Source of the DNA: Bacillus gaemokensis
GTDB taxonomy: Bacteria; Bacillota; Bacilli; Bacillales; Bacillaceae_G
Length of the DNA: 64,000 nucleotides
NCBI RefSeq assembly: GCF_001590835.1
Contig: NZ_LTAQ01000012.1
Coordinates: 279,169 to 343,168, forward strand
Direction: 5' to 3'
Shown here: positions 50,600 to 61,375 of the stretch, one piece after another
Layout: each line of letters opens with the position of its first letter
Numbering within the stretch: the stretch's first letter is position 1
The notes under the pieces: generated by a model
What the model saw: the letters and a program-made list of their open reading frames with translations, nothing else
Told to the model about the DNA's origin: nothing
The model's database searches: none
Program-made: the position numbers and the translations under genes

Positions 50600-51355
50600 A
50601 TGATCTCGATTCAAGATCTTACAAAAGAGACGGGGGTTACGGTAAGAACGCTCCGGTATTATGATCAAATTGATTTGCTGAGACCAAGCGGAAAAACAGA
50701 GGGGGGACACCGTTTATATAGTGAAGCGGATGTCATTCGTTTGCAGCAAGTTTTATTTTTAAAAGAAATGGGTTTCTCATTAAAAGAGATTATGAATATG
50801 TTAGTGACAGATGAATTAAGTTTGAAAGAAACGCTGGAAAAACAGCTTAAGTTTGTACAAGAAGAGCAAAAGAAGTTTAATCGGATGGAAAAGATTTTAC
50901 AGGCTGTTGTGTATTCAGCGGAACTTGAAGGAGAGTTGGATTGGAAAATCATGTTCGAACTTATTCAACTTTCGAGGCAGTCTCCACGTGTACGCGAAAT
51001 GTTTCAAAAGCAGATTTTTTCACACGATGAGCAAAAGTTACTTCACAATTTACCAAATATGAGTGAGGAAGATACGAACGTTCAAGAATGGGTAGATTTG
51101 TTAAAACAGTTACGTGGTTTTATGAAAGAAGGCAAGGAGGCATCTCATGATAAAGTGCAAGAAGCTACGAGGAAGTTAATGGCGAAATGTATGGAGATGG
51201 CAAAAGGTGATGAGGAATTTCTAGATAAACTATGGGAAGTCCGAAAGTCAAAAGAAGATTCGCAGAAGATGAATATGTATCCAATTGAAGAGGAGCTTCT
51301 CGCGTATATGGATGAGGCTTTTCGCATATGTGATGAGAGGGAGCGACAGAAATGA
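50600..51355 (+). CDS. MerR-family regulator with TipAS-like C-terminal domain
   Basis: 251 residues. The MerR winged helix (MISIQDLTKETGVTVRTLRYYDQIDLLRPSGKTEGG split) is followed by a coiled coil (about 80-105) and a helical C-terminal region resembling the TipAS/antibiotic-binding part of TipA and Mta. ATG at 50600 follows AAAGGGTG; ATG at 50594 and GTG at 50591 are alternatives. It overlaps the next membrane gene by four bases (ATGA). It may sense a small hydrophobic compound and control its own operon. Confidence 0.85.
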   Translation: MISIQDLTKETGVTVRTLRYYDQIDLLRPSGKTEGGHRLYSEADVIRLQQVLFLKEMGFSLKEIMNMLVTDELSLKETLEKQLKFVQEEQKKFNRMEKILQAVVYSAELEGELDWKIMFELIQLSRQSPRVREMFQKQIFSHDEQKLLHNLPNMSEEDTNVQEWVDLLKQLRGFMKEGKEASHDKVQEATRKLMAKCMEMAKGDEEFLDKLWEVRKSKEDSQKMNMYPIEEELLAYMDEAFRICDERERQK

Positions 51356-51972
51356 ATATACTTGCAGAATATCGTTGGTATTTCTTAATTGGGGCAGAAA
51401 TTGTATTTTGGGTATCAGCTATTGGGTTCTTTTTAATGCGTTACGGTTTTCGCTTACGGAAAGCTAGCTTCATTATGGGGATTGTATTACTGTTTAATGA
51501 AGTATTTATTTTAGCTTTAGGTGTTATTGATTATTATCAGACAGGTACGTTTTCTAACTTTCAAATTATCACAGTAGTGATATTACTATATGCACTCTTT
51601 TATGGAAAAAAAGATTTAAAGAAATTAGATATATGGGTACAGAAACTAGTTGCGAAATGGCGAAAGGAGCCATTACCTATTATAGAGGATCCATTAGAAG
51701 TTACCGGTTGGGCATACACAAAACAAGAAATTGGGCAATGGAGTTTACATCTCGTTTTATTTATCATCGTTCATCTTGTATTTTTCTTTATGTATGGACT
51801 TGTGCCGATTGATCAGTGGGGAGATTGGTTTGAAAAAGGAATTGTTTTAAATGAGGTAGCTAGCCGTGTGAGCCAAGTGTGGGGCATTATATTTTTAGTA
51901 GATACGGTAATTACATTTTCATATGTATTTTTCCCGAAGAAGGAGAAGGGAAAAGAGAAGCTGCTTTCATAA
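51352..51972 (+). CDS. Integral membrane protein coupled to MerR regulator
   Basis: 206 residues with about five hydrophobic helices and basic loops (GKKDLKKLDIWVQKLVAKWRKEP), ending KKEKGKEKLLS. ATG overlaps the MerR stop as ATGA and follows GAGAGGGAG, so the two genes are translationally coupled. No transporter motif is visible and I do not recognise the family. It may be the effector controlled by the MerR protein. Confidence 0.75.
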   Translation: MNILAEYRWYFLIGAEIVFWVSAIGFFLMRYGFRLRKASFIMGIVLLFNEVFILALGVIDYYQTGTFSNFQIITVVILLYALFYGKKDLKKLDIWVQKLVAKWRKEPLPIIEDPLEVTGWAYTKQEIGQWSLHLVLFIIVHLVFFFMYGLVPIDQWGDWFEKGIVLNEVASRVSQVWGIIFLVDTVITFSYVFFPKKEKGKEKLLS

Positions 51973-51990
51973 AATGAGAGTGGCTTTTTT
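51958..51990 (+). terminator. Terminator of MerR/membrane operon
   Basis: AAGC-CTTTCAT/ATGAGAG-GCTT hairpin overlapping the stop codon, with T6. Confidence 0.75.
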
Positions 51991-52063
51991 GCTTGAGGAA
52001 AGGTTTTATTACTAATTACAAAGAATCTCTTACTGTGTATATAAAGAGTTTGAATAGGAGAGG

Positions 52064-52501
52064 ATGACAATAAGAACAAGGATTGGTTTTACATGCCTTT
52101 TTGTATGTATCGTAAGTTTAGTAGCATGTTCACAATCTAGTAGTAAAATTGACAAGAATAATGACGTGATTGCAAAAGGATATAAAATTTCTAATTTGCA
52201 TAAATTCGAGAAGTTTGCCCTGAATGTTGGAAATGGTGAGGCGGATAAAATCCGTATTGTGCATTACACAGATGAAGGAGATCCAATCTTTCAAACACTA
52301 GAATACGATGGGAAAGAAGTCCGCTATACTTCAGATGATTCTCATGATAAATTCGCCGGTACAGGTAAGGGAATTTATTCAGATACTTGTAAAAAGATAA
52401 CGAAGGATATACATGAAGAAGATGAAAGATATATGCTAACTGATTGTAAGAAAGAAACCGGGCGCAATGGGTATGATTTGTTAAGCGTTCCAGTGAAATA
52501 A
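52064..52501 (+). CDS. DUF4362-type lipoprotein
   Basis: 145 residues. Signal peptide with lipobox LVACSQ (Cys at about 22), then a small domain (NLHKFEKFALNVGNGEADKIRIVHYTDEGDPIFQ, split) that I match to DUF4362. Two further cysteines (DTCKK, TDCKK) could form a disulfide outside the cell. ATG follows GGAGAGG. It stands alone between the MerR operon and uvrB. The function is unknown. Confidence 0.75.
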   Translation: MTIRTRIGFTCLFVCIVSLVACSQSSSKIDKNNDVIAKGYKISNLHKFEKFALNVGNGEADKIRIVHYTDEGDPIFQTLEYDGKEVRYTSDDSHDKFAGTGKGIYSDTCKKITKDIHEEDERYMLTDCKKETGRNGYDLLSVPVK

Positions 52502-52663
52502 ATTAGATAAAAGAGGGAAGGGGCTTATAAAAAGAAGGAACCTTCCTTTTTCTATGTCTACATTGTCGAATTTTTTACCGAATATCTGTTCGTTTTTTTG
52601 GTTTTTTTATGGGCATTCGTGGTAAAATGAGAATATAGATTTTTACGAGGAGGGCGGATTTAT

Positions 52664-54640
52664 TTGGAACATCAATTTGAAATTGTCTCAGAATATTCCC
52701 CGCAAGGTGATCAGCCAAGAGCGATAGAGCAGCTGACAGCAGGGATTCAAAATGGTAAGAAGCATCAAGTGTTGCTTGGAGCAACAGGAACGGGAAAGAC
52801 ATTTACGATTTCAAATGTCATTAAAGAAGTGAAGAAGCCAACACTTGTGATGGCTCATAATAAAACGTTGGCGGGACAGCTATACAGCGAGTTGAAAGAT
52901 TTCTTTCCCAACAATGCTGTAGAGTATTTTGTTAGTTATTACGATTATTATCAGCCGGAAGCATATGTGCCACAAACCGATACATTTATTGAAAAAGATG
53001 CGCAAATTAATGATGAGATTGATAAATTGCGTCACTCCGCAACGTCAGCCTTGTTTGAACGAGATGATGTCATCATTGTAGCGAGTGTTTCTTGCATTTA
53101 CGGTTTAGGTTCTCCAGAAGAATACCGTGAACTTGTTGTTTCTTTACGTGTTGGTATGGAGAAGGAACGCAATCAATTGCTTCGTGAACTTGTTGATGTG
53201 CAGTACGGCCGTAATGATATTGATTTCAAGCGCGGGACATTTCGTGTGCGCGGCGATGTAGTTGAGATTTTCCCAGCGTCACTTGATGAACATTGCATTC
53301 GAATTGAGTTTTTTGGTGATGAGATTGATCGTATCAGGGAAGTGAATGCATTAACAGGCGAAGTATTAGCAGAACGTGAACATGTGGCAATCTTCCCAGC
53401 ATCTCACTTCGTTACACGTGAAGAAAAAATGAAAGTTGCCATTGAAAATATTGAAAAAGAATTAGAAGAACGGTTAAAGGAATTAAATGATAACGGTAAA
53501 TTGTTAGAAGCACAGCGGATTGAGCAACGAACTCGTTACGATTTAGAAATGATGCGCGAGATGGGATTTTGTTCAGGGATTGAAAATTACTCCCGTCATT
53601 TGACACTTCGCCCAGCTGGTTCAACACCATATACATTAATAGATTACTTCCCTGATGATTTCTTAATTGTTATGGATGAGTCACATGTAACAGTGCCACA
53701 AGTAAGAGCAATGTATAACGGAGATCAGGCACGTAAACAAGTGCTTGTTGATCATGGATTCCGTCTGCCATCAGCGATGGATAACAGACCGCTTATGTTT
53801 GAAGAGTTTGAAGAAAAGACGAATCAAGTTGTGTACGTATCAGCAACGCCGGGGCCATATGAACTAGAGCTGGCGCCAGAAGTAGTGGAGCAAATTATTC
53901 GTCCAACTGGCCTTTTAGATCCACAAATCGAGGTAAGACCGATTGAAGGACAAATTGATGATTTATTAGGAGAAATTCATGATCGGATTGCGAAGAATGA
54001 ACGCGTATTAATTACGACATTAACAAAGAAAATGTCAGAGGATTTAACAGATTACTTAAAAGAAGTAGGCATTAAAGTTAACTACTTACATTCTGAAATT
54101 AAAACACTTGAGCGGATTGAAATTATTCGTGATTTGCGCCTTGGTAAATTTGATGTGCTTATTGGCATTAATCTGTTGCGAGAAGGGCTTGATATTCCAG
54201 AAGTATCACTTGTCGCTATTTTAGATGCGGATAAAGAAGGTTTCTTACGTTCGGAGCGATCACTGATTCAGACGATTGGCCGGGCAGCGCGTAATGAACA
54301 TGGTCATGTAATCATGTACGCAGATCGCATAACAAGGTCAATGGGAATTGCAATCGAGGAAACGCAGCGTCGCCGTCAAAAGCAAGAAGCTTACAATGAA
54401 GAACATGGTATTACACCGAAAACAATTCAAAAAGAAGTACGTGATGTAATTCGTGCAACAACGGCTGCAGAGAGTGCGGAAACGTATGAGACAGCACCTA
54501 CTAAGAAAATGACGAAAAAAGAACGTGAAAATACAATTGCGAAAATGGAAGCAGAAATGAAGGAAGCGGCGAAAGCACTCGACTTCGAACGTGCAGCTGA
54601 ACTAAGAGATCTACTACTAGAATTAAAAGCGGAAGGGTGA
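52664..54640 (+). CDS. uvrB: Excinuclease ABC subunit B
   Basis: 658-residue DNA-damage helicase of nucleotide excision repair. Walker [11 protein letters not shown], the damage-probing beta-hairpin [16 protein letters not shown] box, TATPG-like [17 protein letters not shown], and a C-terminal UVR domain ([14 protein letters not shown]) for UvrC contact. The start is TTG at 52664 after GAGGAGGG. Overlaps or nearly touches uvrA, forming a uvrBA operon. LexA control would be expected; I did not find a clear CGAAC-N4-GTTCG box, only a loose CGAATATCTGTTCG at 52578. Confidence 0.95.
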   Translation: MEHQFEIVSEYSPQGDQPRAIEQLTAGIQNGKKHQVLLGATGTGKTFTISNVIKEVKKPTLVMAHNKTLAGQLYSELKDFFPNNAVEYFVSYYDYYQPEAYVPQTDTFIEKDAQINDEIDKLRHSATSALFERDDVIIVASVSCIYGLGSPEEYRELVVSLRVGMEKERNQLLRELVDVQYGRNDIDFKRGTFRVRGDVVEIFPASLDEHCIRIEFFGDEIDRIREVNALTGEVLAEREHVAIFPASHFVTREEKMKVAIENIEKELEERLKELNDNGKLLEAQRIEQRTRYDLEMMREMGFCSGIENYSRHLTLRPAGSTPYTLIDYFPDDFLIVMDESHVTVPQVRAMYNGDQARKQVLVDHGFRLPSAMDNRPLMFEEFEEKTNQVVYVSATPGPYELELAPEVVEQIIRPTGLLDPQIEVRPIEGQIDDLLGEIHDRIAKNERVLITTLTKKMSEDLTDYLKEVGIKVNYLHSEIKTLERIEIIRDLRLGKFDVLIGINLLREGLDIPEVSLVAILDADKEGFLRSERSLIQTIGRAARNEHGHVIMYADRITRSMGIAIEETQRRRQKQEAYNEEHGITPKTIQKEVRDVIRATTAAESAETYETAPTKKMTKKERENTIAKMEAEMKEAAKALDFERAAELRDLLLELKAEG

Positions 54641-54642
54641 AG

Positions 54643-57516
54643 ATGGTGAGCAAGGACTTTATCGTTGTAAAAGGTGCGAGAGCGCACAACTTAAAAAATA
54701 TTGATGTAACCATTCCAAGAAATCAACTTGTTGTTGTGACAGGTTTATCTGGATCAGGGAAATCATCATTAGCGTTTGATACGATTTATGCGGAAGGGCA
54801 GCGTAGGTACGTGGAATCTTTATCGGCGTATGCGCGCCAGTTTTTAGGACAAATGGATAAGCCGGATGTGGATACAATTGAAGGATTGTCTCCAGCGATT
54901 TCAATCGATCAAAAAACGACGAGTCGTAATCCTCGTTCAACGGTCGGAACGGTAACGGAGATTTATGATTATTTACGTCTATTATTTGCACGTATTGGGA
55001 CTCCAATCTGTCCGAACCATGGAATTGAGATTACATCACAAACAGTAGAACAAATGGTAGACCGTGTTTTGGAATATCCAGAGCGTACGAAGTTACAAGT
55101 GTTAGCACCTATCGTATCAGGGCGTAAAGGTGCACACGTGAAAGTATTAGAAGATATAAAGAAACAAGGGTATGTGCGCGTTCGTGTTGATGGAGAGATG
55201 CTTGATGTGTCTGACGAGATTACGTTAGATAAAAATAAGAAGCATTCGATTGAAGTTGTAATTGACCGTATTGTGGTGAAAGAAGGAGTTGCAAGCCGTC
55301 TTGCGGACTCTCTTGAAAGTGCACTCAAGCTTGGCGGAGGTCGCGTACTAATCGACGTGATTGGAGAAGAGGAGCTTTTATTTAGTGAGCACCATGCTTG
55401 TCCGCATTGTGGTTTTTCAATCGGTGAATTAGAACCACGTATGTTCTCTTTCAATAGTCCATTCGGTGCATGTCCGTCTTGTGATGGACTTGGTTCGAAA
55501 CTAGAGGTCGATTTAGAGCTTGTTATTCCAAACTGGGATTTATCCTTAAATGGACATGCGATTGCTCCTTGGGAACCAACAAGTTCACAATATTATCCAC
55601 AATTATTACAATCCGTGTGCAACCATTACGGCATTGATATGGATATGCCTGTAAAGGATATACCGAAAGATTTGTTTGATAAAGTATTGTACGGAAGCGG
55701 AGAAGAAAAAGTGTATTTCCGTTATGTGAATGATTTTGGACAAGTGAAAGAAAGTGAGATTCTATTTGAAGGAGTTATCCCGAATATTGAACGTCGCTAT
55801 CGTGAAACGAGTTCAGATTATATTCGTGAACAAATGGAGAAGTATATGGCGGAGCAAGCGTGTCCGAAGTGTAAAGGCGGCCGATTAAAGCCAGAAAGCC
55901 TAGCTGTTTTTGTTGGCGGGAAAACAATTGCGGATGTAACGAAGTACTCTGTCCAAGAAGTATACGACTTCTTTTCAAACGTTGAATTAACTGAAAAGCA
56001 GCAAAAGATTTCGCACTTAATTTTCCGAGAAATTAAGGAGCGTGTAGGGTTCTTAATTAACGTAGGACTAGATTACTTAACATTAAGTCGTGCAGCAGGG
56101 ACGCTATCAGGCGGTGAAGCGCAACGTATTCGCCTTGCAACGCAAATTGGCTCACGTCTAACTGGTGTACTTTATATTTTAGATGAACCTTCTATTGGCT
56201 TACATCAGCGCGACAATGATCGCTTGATTCGTACATTGCAGGAAATGCGTGATTTAGGAAATACGCTAATTGTTGTTGAGCATGATGAAGATACAATGAT
56301 GGCTGCAGATTATTTACTTGATATTGGACCTGGTGCAGGTATTCACGGTGGGCAAGTTGTCTCGGCTGGTGCACCAACTGAAGTGATGAATGATGATAAA
56401 TCATTAACAGGCCAATATTTAAGTGGTAAGAAGTTTATCCCTGTTCCTCTTGAGAGACGGAAAGGGGACGGACGTAAAGTTGAAATTATCGGAGCGAAAG
56501 AAAATAACTTACAAAATGCGAAAATGTCATTCCCGCTTGGTACATTTGTAGCGGTAACCGGCGTATCTGGTTCCGGAAAAAGTACAATGATTAATGAAGT
56601 GTTATATAAATCGTTAGCGCAGAAATTATATAAAGCAAAAAGTAAGCCAGGAGCTCATAAGCAGATTAAGGGACTTGAGCATTTAGATAAAGTTATTGAT
56701 ATTGATCAATCACCAATCGGACGTACGCCGCGTTCAAATCCAGCGACATATACCGGCGTATTTGATGATATTCGTGATGTGTTTGCCCAAACGAATGAAG
56801 CGAAAGTACGTGGATATCAAAAAGGACGCTTTAGTTTTAATGTAAAAGGCGGGCGTTGTGAAGCTTGCCGCGGTGATGGGATCATTAAAATTGAAATGCA
56901 CTTCTTACCAGATGTGTATGTTCCGTGTGAAGTATGCCACGGGAAACGTTATAATCGTGAGACGTTAGAAGTGAAGTATAAAGATAAGAACATTTCTGAA
57001 GTGTTAGAGATGACAATTGATGATGGGGTAGAATTCTTTGCTAATATCCCAAAAATTAAAAGGAAGTTACAGACACTTGTAGATGTAGGTCTTGGCTATA
57101 TGAAGCTAGGGCAGCCAGCTACTACGTTATCAGGTGGTGAAGCGCAGCGTGTGAAATTAGCATCTGAATTACATCGCCGATCTACAGGACGTACGTTATA
57201 TATTTTAGATGAGCCGACTACAGGTTTACATGTACATGATATCGCACGTCTTCTAGAGGTATTACAGCGCCTTGTTGAAAATGGGGAAACGGTACTTGTG
57301 ATTGAGCACAACTTAGATGTTATTAAGACCGCTGATTATATTGTTGACCTTGGACCAGAAGGTGGAGACAAAGGTGGACAAATTGTTGCTTCAGGGACAC
57401 CGGAGCAAGTTGTAAAAGAAGAGCGTTCGTATACAGGAAAGTATTTAAAAGAGGTTTTAAATCGTGATACAGCTCGTATGAAAGAGAAGCTAGAAGAGAT
57501 TGAGGTAAGGAGCTAA
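54643..57516 (+). CDS. uvrA: Excinuclease ABC subunit A
   Basis: 957-residue damage-recognition ATPase. Two ABC modules with Walker [10 protein letters not shown] and GVSGSGKST, signatures [11 protein letters not shown] and [11 protein letters not shown], and zinc modules CPHCG/CPSCDG and [20 protein letters not shown] at 54643 follows GGAAGGGTG; the frame opens at GTG 54637 inside the uvrB end. It works with UvrB directly upstream. A short hairpin terminator overlaps its stop. Confidence 0.96.
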   Translation: MVSKDFIVVKGARAHNLKNIDVTIPRNQLVVVTGLSGSGKSSLAFDTIYAEGQRRYVESLSAYARQFLGQMDKPDVDTIEGLSPAISIDQKTTSRNPRSTVGTVTEIYDYLRLLFARIGTPICPNHGIEITSQTVEQMVDRVLEYPERTKLQVLAPIVSGRKGAHVKVLEDIKKQGYVRVRVDGEMLDVSDEITLDKNKKHSIEVVIDRIVVKEGVASRLADSLESALKLGGGRVLIDVIGEEELLFSEHHACPHCGFSIGELEPRMFSFNSPFGACPSCDGLGSKLEVDLELVIPNWDLSLNGHAIAPWEPTSSQYYPQLLQSVCNHYGIDMDMPVKDIPKDLFDKVLYGSGEEKVYFRYVNDFGQVKESEILFEGVIPNIERRYRETSSDYIREQMEKYMAEQACPKCKGGRLKPESLAVFVGGKTIADVTKYSVQEVYDFFSNVELTEKQQKISHLIFREIKERVGFLINVGLDYLTLSRAAGTLSGGEAQRIRLATQIGSRLTGVLYILDEPSIGLHQRDNDRLIRTLQEMRDLGNTLIVVEHDEDTMMAADYLLDIGPGAGIHGGQVVSAGAPTEVMNDDKSLTGQYLSGKKFIPVPLERRKGDGRKVEIIGAKENNLQNAKMSFPLGTFVAVTGVSGSGKSTMINEVLYKSLAQKLYKAKSKPGAHKQIKGLEHLDKVIDIDQSPIGRTPRSNPATYTGVFDDIRDVFAQTNEAKVRGYQKGRFSFNVKGGRCEACRGDGIIKIEMHFLPDVYVPCEVCHGKRYNRETLEVKYKDKNISEVLEMTIDDGVEFFANIPKIKRKLQTLVDVGLGYMKLGQPATTLSGGEAQRVKLASELHRRSTGRTLYILDEPTTGLHVHDIARLLEVLQRLVENGETVLVIEHNLDVIKTADYIVDLGPEGGDKGGQIVASGTPEQVVKEERSYTGKYLKEVLNRDTARMKEKLEEIEVRS

Positions 57517-57545
57517 GCCTATTTGGGTAGCTCCTTGTTTTCTTT
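57507..57545 (+). terminator. Terminator of uvrBA
   Basis: AAGGAGCTA/TAGCTCCTT with a 12-base loop, then a T-rich TTGTTTTCTTTTT. Confidence 0.85.
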
Positions 57546-57559
57546 TTGGGAGGGGCAAG

Positions 57560-58005
57560 GTGGAATTCATAGATATATTGAAAAATAAAAAAATGAAAGT
57601 AAGAGAGATCCCTAAGTGGGGAACGTATTTAAGAAAGCAGTGGGAAATCCATTTTGCAAATCATTTAAGTCGTGAAGAAAAAGAAATGATTCATCTATAT
57701 AATGACCGTTATGCATGTGGGTATTTGTGGCATTTGTTTGGTTATGAAAAAAGGGGTTATGTAGAAGAAGGGTAAGCAGAAAAAGCATTTAGTAATGAAA
57801 GAATACTTGTTATATTTTTTATCAACATTCTGATGATGCACTCATTCTTGAGAACGCATCTTTACTTCATGCAAATGACTTAACACATGAAACTGATATA
57901 TATAAAGTTGATATATATGTTGTAGATAAGGGATTCACTTGGACTTATGTACAAACGCATGAAACCGGTTGGTGTGGTCCGTATTTTATCTGGGAAAAAT
58001 GGTAA
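57560..58005 (+). pseudogene. DUF4275 family gene, broken by stop and frameshift
   Basis: GTG after GGGAGGGGCAAG opens 71 codons (MEFIDILKNKKMKVREIPKW...) ending at TAA 57773-57775. The same protein continues: AEKAFSNE in frame directly after the stop, then, after a one-base shift near 57799, KNTCYIFYQHSDDALILENA... to THETGWCGPYFIWEKW and TAA at 58003. Joined, it gives about 148 residues of a DUF4275-like protein. So this is one gene with a nonsense codon and a frameshift, recent enough that both halves are still readable. Confidence 0.75.
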
Positions 58006-58064
58006 GGTTGTAAGGAAACTACTTTAGAATGATAGGTATACAAGTATGAAGGATGGAATAAGTT

Positions 58065-58260
58065 GTTATATAAATTCATTTTGATTTTCCTACTATACAA
58101 GTCGTGGCTATGAAAACAAAAGGGAACCTACACTCATTTCCTCATTTTGTTTTCACATGGCATGGGGCAGGAAAAGGATCTGACCGCTCCAATACATGGC
58201 TGGATCCTCTCTTCCCACCAAAAAAGGAAAGGTCTTCTCTCAGTTTTTCAATTTATTTAC
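58065..58260 (-). repeat. Dispersed repeat family 1, copy E (inverted)
   Basis: About 196 bases on the minus strand with TATATAAAT at the left, GCATGGGGC, GGATCTGACCGCTCC...GGATCC and CAGTTTTTCAATTTAT at the right. It lies between the DUF4275 remnant and yvlD. Confidence 0.82.
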
Positions 58261-58328
58261 ATGGTACTTGGCGTTTCCTATCCATTAGCGTATGATTAAA
58301 CATATATGTCAAAAGGATGTGTAAGAAA

Positions 58329-58703
58329 ATGAGATGGATTCTATCACTTCTTGTAAATAGCGTTGTATTAATTGTTGTATCAGGTCTTCTAAAGGGGATC
58401 GCACCAGACGCATTTTACATAGAAAATATACAAACGGCAATTATTGCGAGCATTATTTTATCGATATTGAATGTGTTTGTAAAACCTTTATTAATTTTAA
58501 TTACATTGCCAATCACTGTGTTAACATTCGGCTTCTTCTTAGTTGTAATTAATGCAATTACTCTTAAGATAACAGATTCGTTACTAGGCGATGCTTTCAA
58601 CATATCAGGATTCGGTGTGGCGATTCTTGCGGCAATTTGTATTTCTATTTTCAATATGCTGATTGATAAAGTGATTGTTGAGCCCCTATCTGAGAAGAAA
58701 TAG
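58329..58703 (+). CDS. yvlD: YvlD-like small membrane protein (phage holin 4 family)
   Basis: 124 residues, four hydrophobic helices (MRWILSLLVNSVVLIVVSG; TAIIASIILSILNVF; LLILITLPITVLTFGFFLVVINAI; FGVAILAAICISIFNML). The family is named for phage holins but occurs as single chromosomal genes such as yvlD in Bacillus, beside hprK and uvrA. ATG at 58329 follows AAAAGGATGTG. The role is unknown; membrane-stress operons often include it. Confidence 0.85.
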   Translation: MRWILSLLVNSVVLIVVSGLLKGIAPDAFYIENIQTAIIASIILSILNVFVKPLLILITLPITVLTFGFFLVVINAITLKITDSLLGDAFNISGFGVAILAAICISIFNMLIDKVIVEPLSEKK

Positions 58704-58718
58704 AAAAGTGACAAAAAG

Positions 58719-58753
58719 AAAAACATTTCATGAAGTCCATGAAATGTTTTTTT
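58719..58753 (+). terminator. Terminator of yvlD
   Basis: AAAACATTTCATG/CATGAAATGTTTT with T7. Confidence 0.92.
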
Positions 58754-58865
58754 CTATTTATTAGAAACCATATTTCTTGTTTTCAGAAAAAAATGGTACA
58801 ATATCGGTTAGAGTGGAATTTTGCATCAAATGAGACTGAACCCGCAGCGGAGTGGAGGTTTACAT

Positions 58866-59795
58866 ATGCCGAAAGTAAGGACAAAAGATTTAATTGAACA
58901 GTTTCAATTGGAATTATTAAGTGGTGAAGAAGGTATTCACCGTCCGATTGATACGAGTGATTTATCGCGACCTGGAATTGAAATGGCAGGATTTTTCACA
59001 TATTATCCAGCTGATCGCGTACAGCTCCTTGGAAAAACGGAGCTTACTTTTTTCGATACATTAACAAATGAACAAAAACAAGAAAGAATGAAAGTTCTTT
59101 GTACAGAAGAAACGCCTTGTATTATTGTAACTCGTAGTCAAGATATACCGGAGGAACTATTACAAGCATCACGTGAGTCTGGTGTGCCTCTTTTATGTTC
59201 TTCTCAAACGACAACAAGACTATCAAGTCGTTTAACAAACTATTTAGAAGGTAAGTTAGCACCGACAACTGCCGTTCATGGTGTGTTAGTAGATATTTAC
59301 GGAGTTGGTGTTTTAATTACAGGTCAAAGTGGTGTTGGGAAAAGTGAGACAGCACTTGAACTTGTAAAGCGTGGTCATCGTTTAGTTGCTGATGATAGCG
59401 TAGAAATTCGTCAAGAAGATGAAGATACATTAGTGGGAAGCTCTCCAGATTTAATTGAGCATTTACTAGAAATTCGTGGTTTAGGTATCATTAATGTAAT
59501 GACGTTATTTGGTGCAGGAGCAGTGCGGAATTATAAGCGTATTACACTTGTAATTAGCCTTGAGATTTGGGATCAAAAGAAAAATTATGATCGCCTAGGT
59601 CTTGATGAAGAGAAGATGAAGATTATAGATACAGAACTTACGAAGATCACACTTCCAGTTCGTCCTGGCCGAAACTTAGCTGTAATTATTGAAGTAGCAG
59701 CAATGAACTTCAGATTAAAACGTATGGGAGTTAATGCGGCACAACAGTTTTCCGAGCGCTTAATGAGTGCGATTGAACTAGGGAATCAGGAGTAG
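58866..59795 (+). CDS. hprK: HPr kinase/phosphorylase
   Basis: 309-residue bifunctional enzyme that phosphorylates HPr on Ser46, making the CcpA co-repressor, and removes it again. Walker [16 protein letters not shown], the family signature [12 protein letters not shown] and the C-terminal hexamer region ([15 protein letters not shown]) are all seen. ATG at 58866 follows GGAGTGGAGG. It is first in the hprK-lgt-ppaX-yvoF operon. Its activity links directly to the cre sites at 7952 and 9252. Confidence 0.96.
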   Translation: MPKVRTKDLIEQFQLELLSGEEGIHRPIDTSDLSRPGIEMAGFFTYYPADRVQLLGKTELTFFDTLTNEQKQERMKVLCTEETPCIIVTRSQDIPEELLQASRESGVPLLCSSQTTTRLSSRLTNYLEGKLAPTTAVHGVLVDIYGVGVLITGQSGVGKSETALELVKRGHRLVADDSVEIRQEDEDTLVGSSPDLIEHLLEIRGLGIINVMTLFGAGAVRNYKRITLVISLEIWDQKKNYDRLGLDEEKMKIIDTELTKITLPVRPGRNLAVIIEVAAMNFRLKRMGVNAAQQFSERLMSAIELGNQE

Positions 59796-59817
59796 AGTGG
59801 AAGAAGGAGGTCATGTC

Positions 59818-60636
59818 ATGCATATGCTGTTAGGTTCTGTACCACAGCTAGATCGTGTAGCCGTTCAACTTGGGCCATTCCCAGTTTATTGGTATGGGAT
59901 TATTATCGGTACAGGGGTGCTATTAGGTCTTTGGCTTGCTACTCGCGAGGGTGAACGATTAGGTATTCAAAAAGATACATTTGTCGATCTTGTTTTAATT
60001 GCAGTACCAATTGCCATTATTTGTGCAAGAGCATACTACGTTATTTTTGAATGGGAATATTACATGCAAAATCCGAGCCAAATTGTTAATATTCGTCAAG
60101 GTGGCTTGGCGATTCATGGCGGTTTAATCGGGGCTGTTATTACTGGTCTTATTTTTGCGAAAAGACGCGGTGTGTCATTTTGGAAGTTAGCTGATATTGC
60201 GGCACCAAGTATTCTACTTGGACAAGCAATTGGTCGCTGGGGAAACTTTATGAACCAAGAGGCCCATGGTCGTGAAGTAACAAGACAATTTTTAGAAAAC
60301 TTGCATTTACCACAGTTTATTGTGAATCAAATGTATATTGATGGTGTTTACTATCATCCAACGTTCTTATATGAATCATTATGGAATTTTGCTGGTGTAA
60401 TTCTATTATTATTACTCCGTAAAGCGAATTTACGCCGTGGAGAATTATTCTTTACGTATTTAATTTGGTATTCAGTGGGACGCTTCTTTGTGGAAGGTTT
60501 ACGTACAGATAGTTTAATGTTAGGACCACTTCGTATTGCACAAGTGATGTCCATCGGGCTTGTTGTCATTTCTATCATTTTCATTATTGTGAGACGTAAA
60601 ATGGGGCAAGCTGATAAAAGATATTCAGAAAACTAG
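59818..60636 (+). CDS. lgt: Prolipoprotein diacylglyceryl transferase
   Basis: 272-residue membrane enzyme that adds diacylglycerol to the lipobox cysteine of lipoproteins (CccB and the DUF4362 protein here are likely clients). About seven helices. Signature regions [19 protein letters not shown] and [13 protein letters not shown] are present. ATG at 59818 follows AAGGAGGT. It lies 22 bases after the hprK stop. Confidence 0.95.
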   Translation: MHMLLGSVPQLDRVAVQLGPFPVYWYGIIIGTGVLLGLWLATREGERLGIQKDTFVDLVLIAVPIAIICARAYYVIFEWEYYMQNPSQIVNIRQGGLAIHGGLIGAVITGLIFAKRRGVSFWKLADIAAPSILLGQAIGRWGNFMNQEAHGREVTRQFLENLHLPQFIVNQMYIDGVYYHPTFLYESLWNFAGVILLLLLRKANLRRGELFFTYLIWYSVGRFFVEGLRTDSLMLGPLRIAQVMSIGLVVISIIFIIVRRKMGQADKRYSEN

Positions 60637-60640
60637 AGAA

Positions 60641-60676
60641 AAGTAGCATCTTACATGAGATGCTGCTTCTTTCATA
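60641..60676 (+). terminator. Hairpin between lgt and ppaX
   Basis: AAGTAGCATCT/AGATGCTGCTT with one wobble, followed by CTTTC. Perhaps a partial terminator inside the operon. Confidence 0.6.
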
Positions 60677-60715
60677 TTCAGACAACTGAAGAATAGGCAG
60701 GAAGGGACCCGGAAA

Positions 60716-61354
60716 ATGAACATAAATACAGTGTTATTTGATTTAGATGGAACGTTAATTAATACAAATGAACTTATTATTTCTTCTTTTTTACACACGT
60801 TAAATAAATATTATCCAAATCAGTATAAGCGTGAAGATGTATTGCCATTTATCGGTCCATCTTTGCAAGATACATTCGGCTCAATTGATGAGGGCAGGGT
60901 AGAAGAGATGATTACGTGCTATCGTCAGTTTAATCATGAGCATCATGATGAACTAGTAGAAGAATATGAAACTGTTTGTGAAACGGTTCAAGAATTAAAG
61001 AAGCAGGGTTATAAAATTGGGATTGTTACAACGAAAGCAAGGCAAACGGTAGAAATGGGCTTACAACTGTCGAAATTAAAAGCGTTTTTTGATGTTGTCG
61101 TTACAATTGACGATGTGGAACATGTAAAGCCACATCCAGAACCGATTCAAAAGGCACTACAATTACTGGATGCAAAATCGGAAGAAACATTAATGGTTGG
61201 CGATAACCATCACGATATTGTAGGTGGACAAAACGCAGGCACGAAAACAGCAGCGGTAGCATGGACGATTAAAGGTAGAGCGTATTTAGAATCATATAAA
61301 CCTGACTATGTGTTAGATAAAATGAGTGACTTGTTATCTATTTTGTCTGAATAG
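60716..61354 (+). CDS. ppaX: Pyrophosphatase PpaX (HAD family)
   Basis: 212-residue HAD hydrolase that clears the pyrophosphate released by HprK phosphorylase activity. HAD motif I FDLDGTL, motif II IVTTKA, motif [16 protein letters not shown] and [11 protein letters not shown] are present. ATG follows AAGGGACC. The operon position after hprK and lgt supports the name. Confidence 0.93.
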   Translation: MNINTVLFDLDGTLINTNELIISSFLHTLNKYYPNQYKREDVLPFIGPSLQDTFGSIDEGRVEEMITCYRQFNHEHHDELVEEYETVCETVQELKKQGYKIGIVTTKARQTVEMGLQLSKLKAFFDVVVTIDDVEHVKPHPEPIQKALQLLDAKSEETLMVGDNHHDIVGGQNAGTKTAAVAWTIKGRAYLESYKPDYVLDKMSDLLSILSE

Positions 61355-61375
61355 CAGATAAGGGGAGAGAGCAAA

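Noticed and set aside
52578-52592. LexA box upstream of uvrB
   Set aside because: CGAATATCTGTTCG is only a loose match to CGAAC-N4-GTTCG, so I did not list it as a site.
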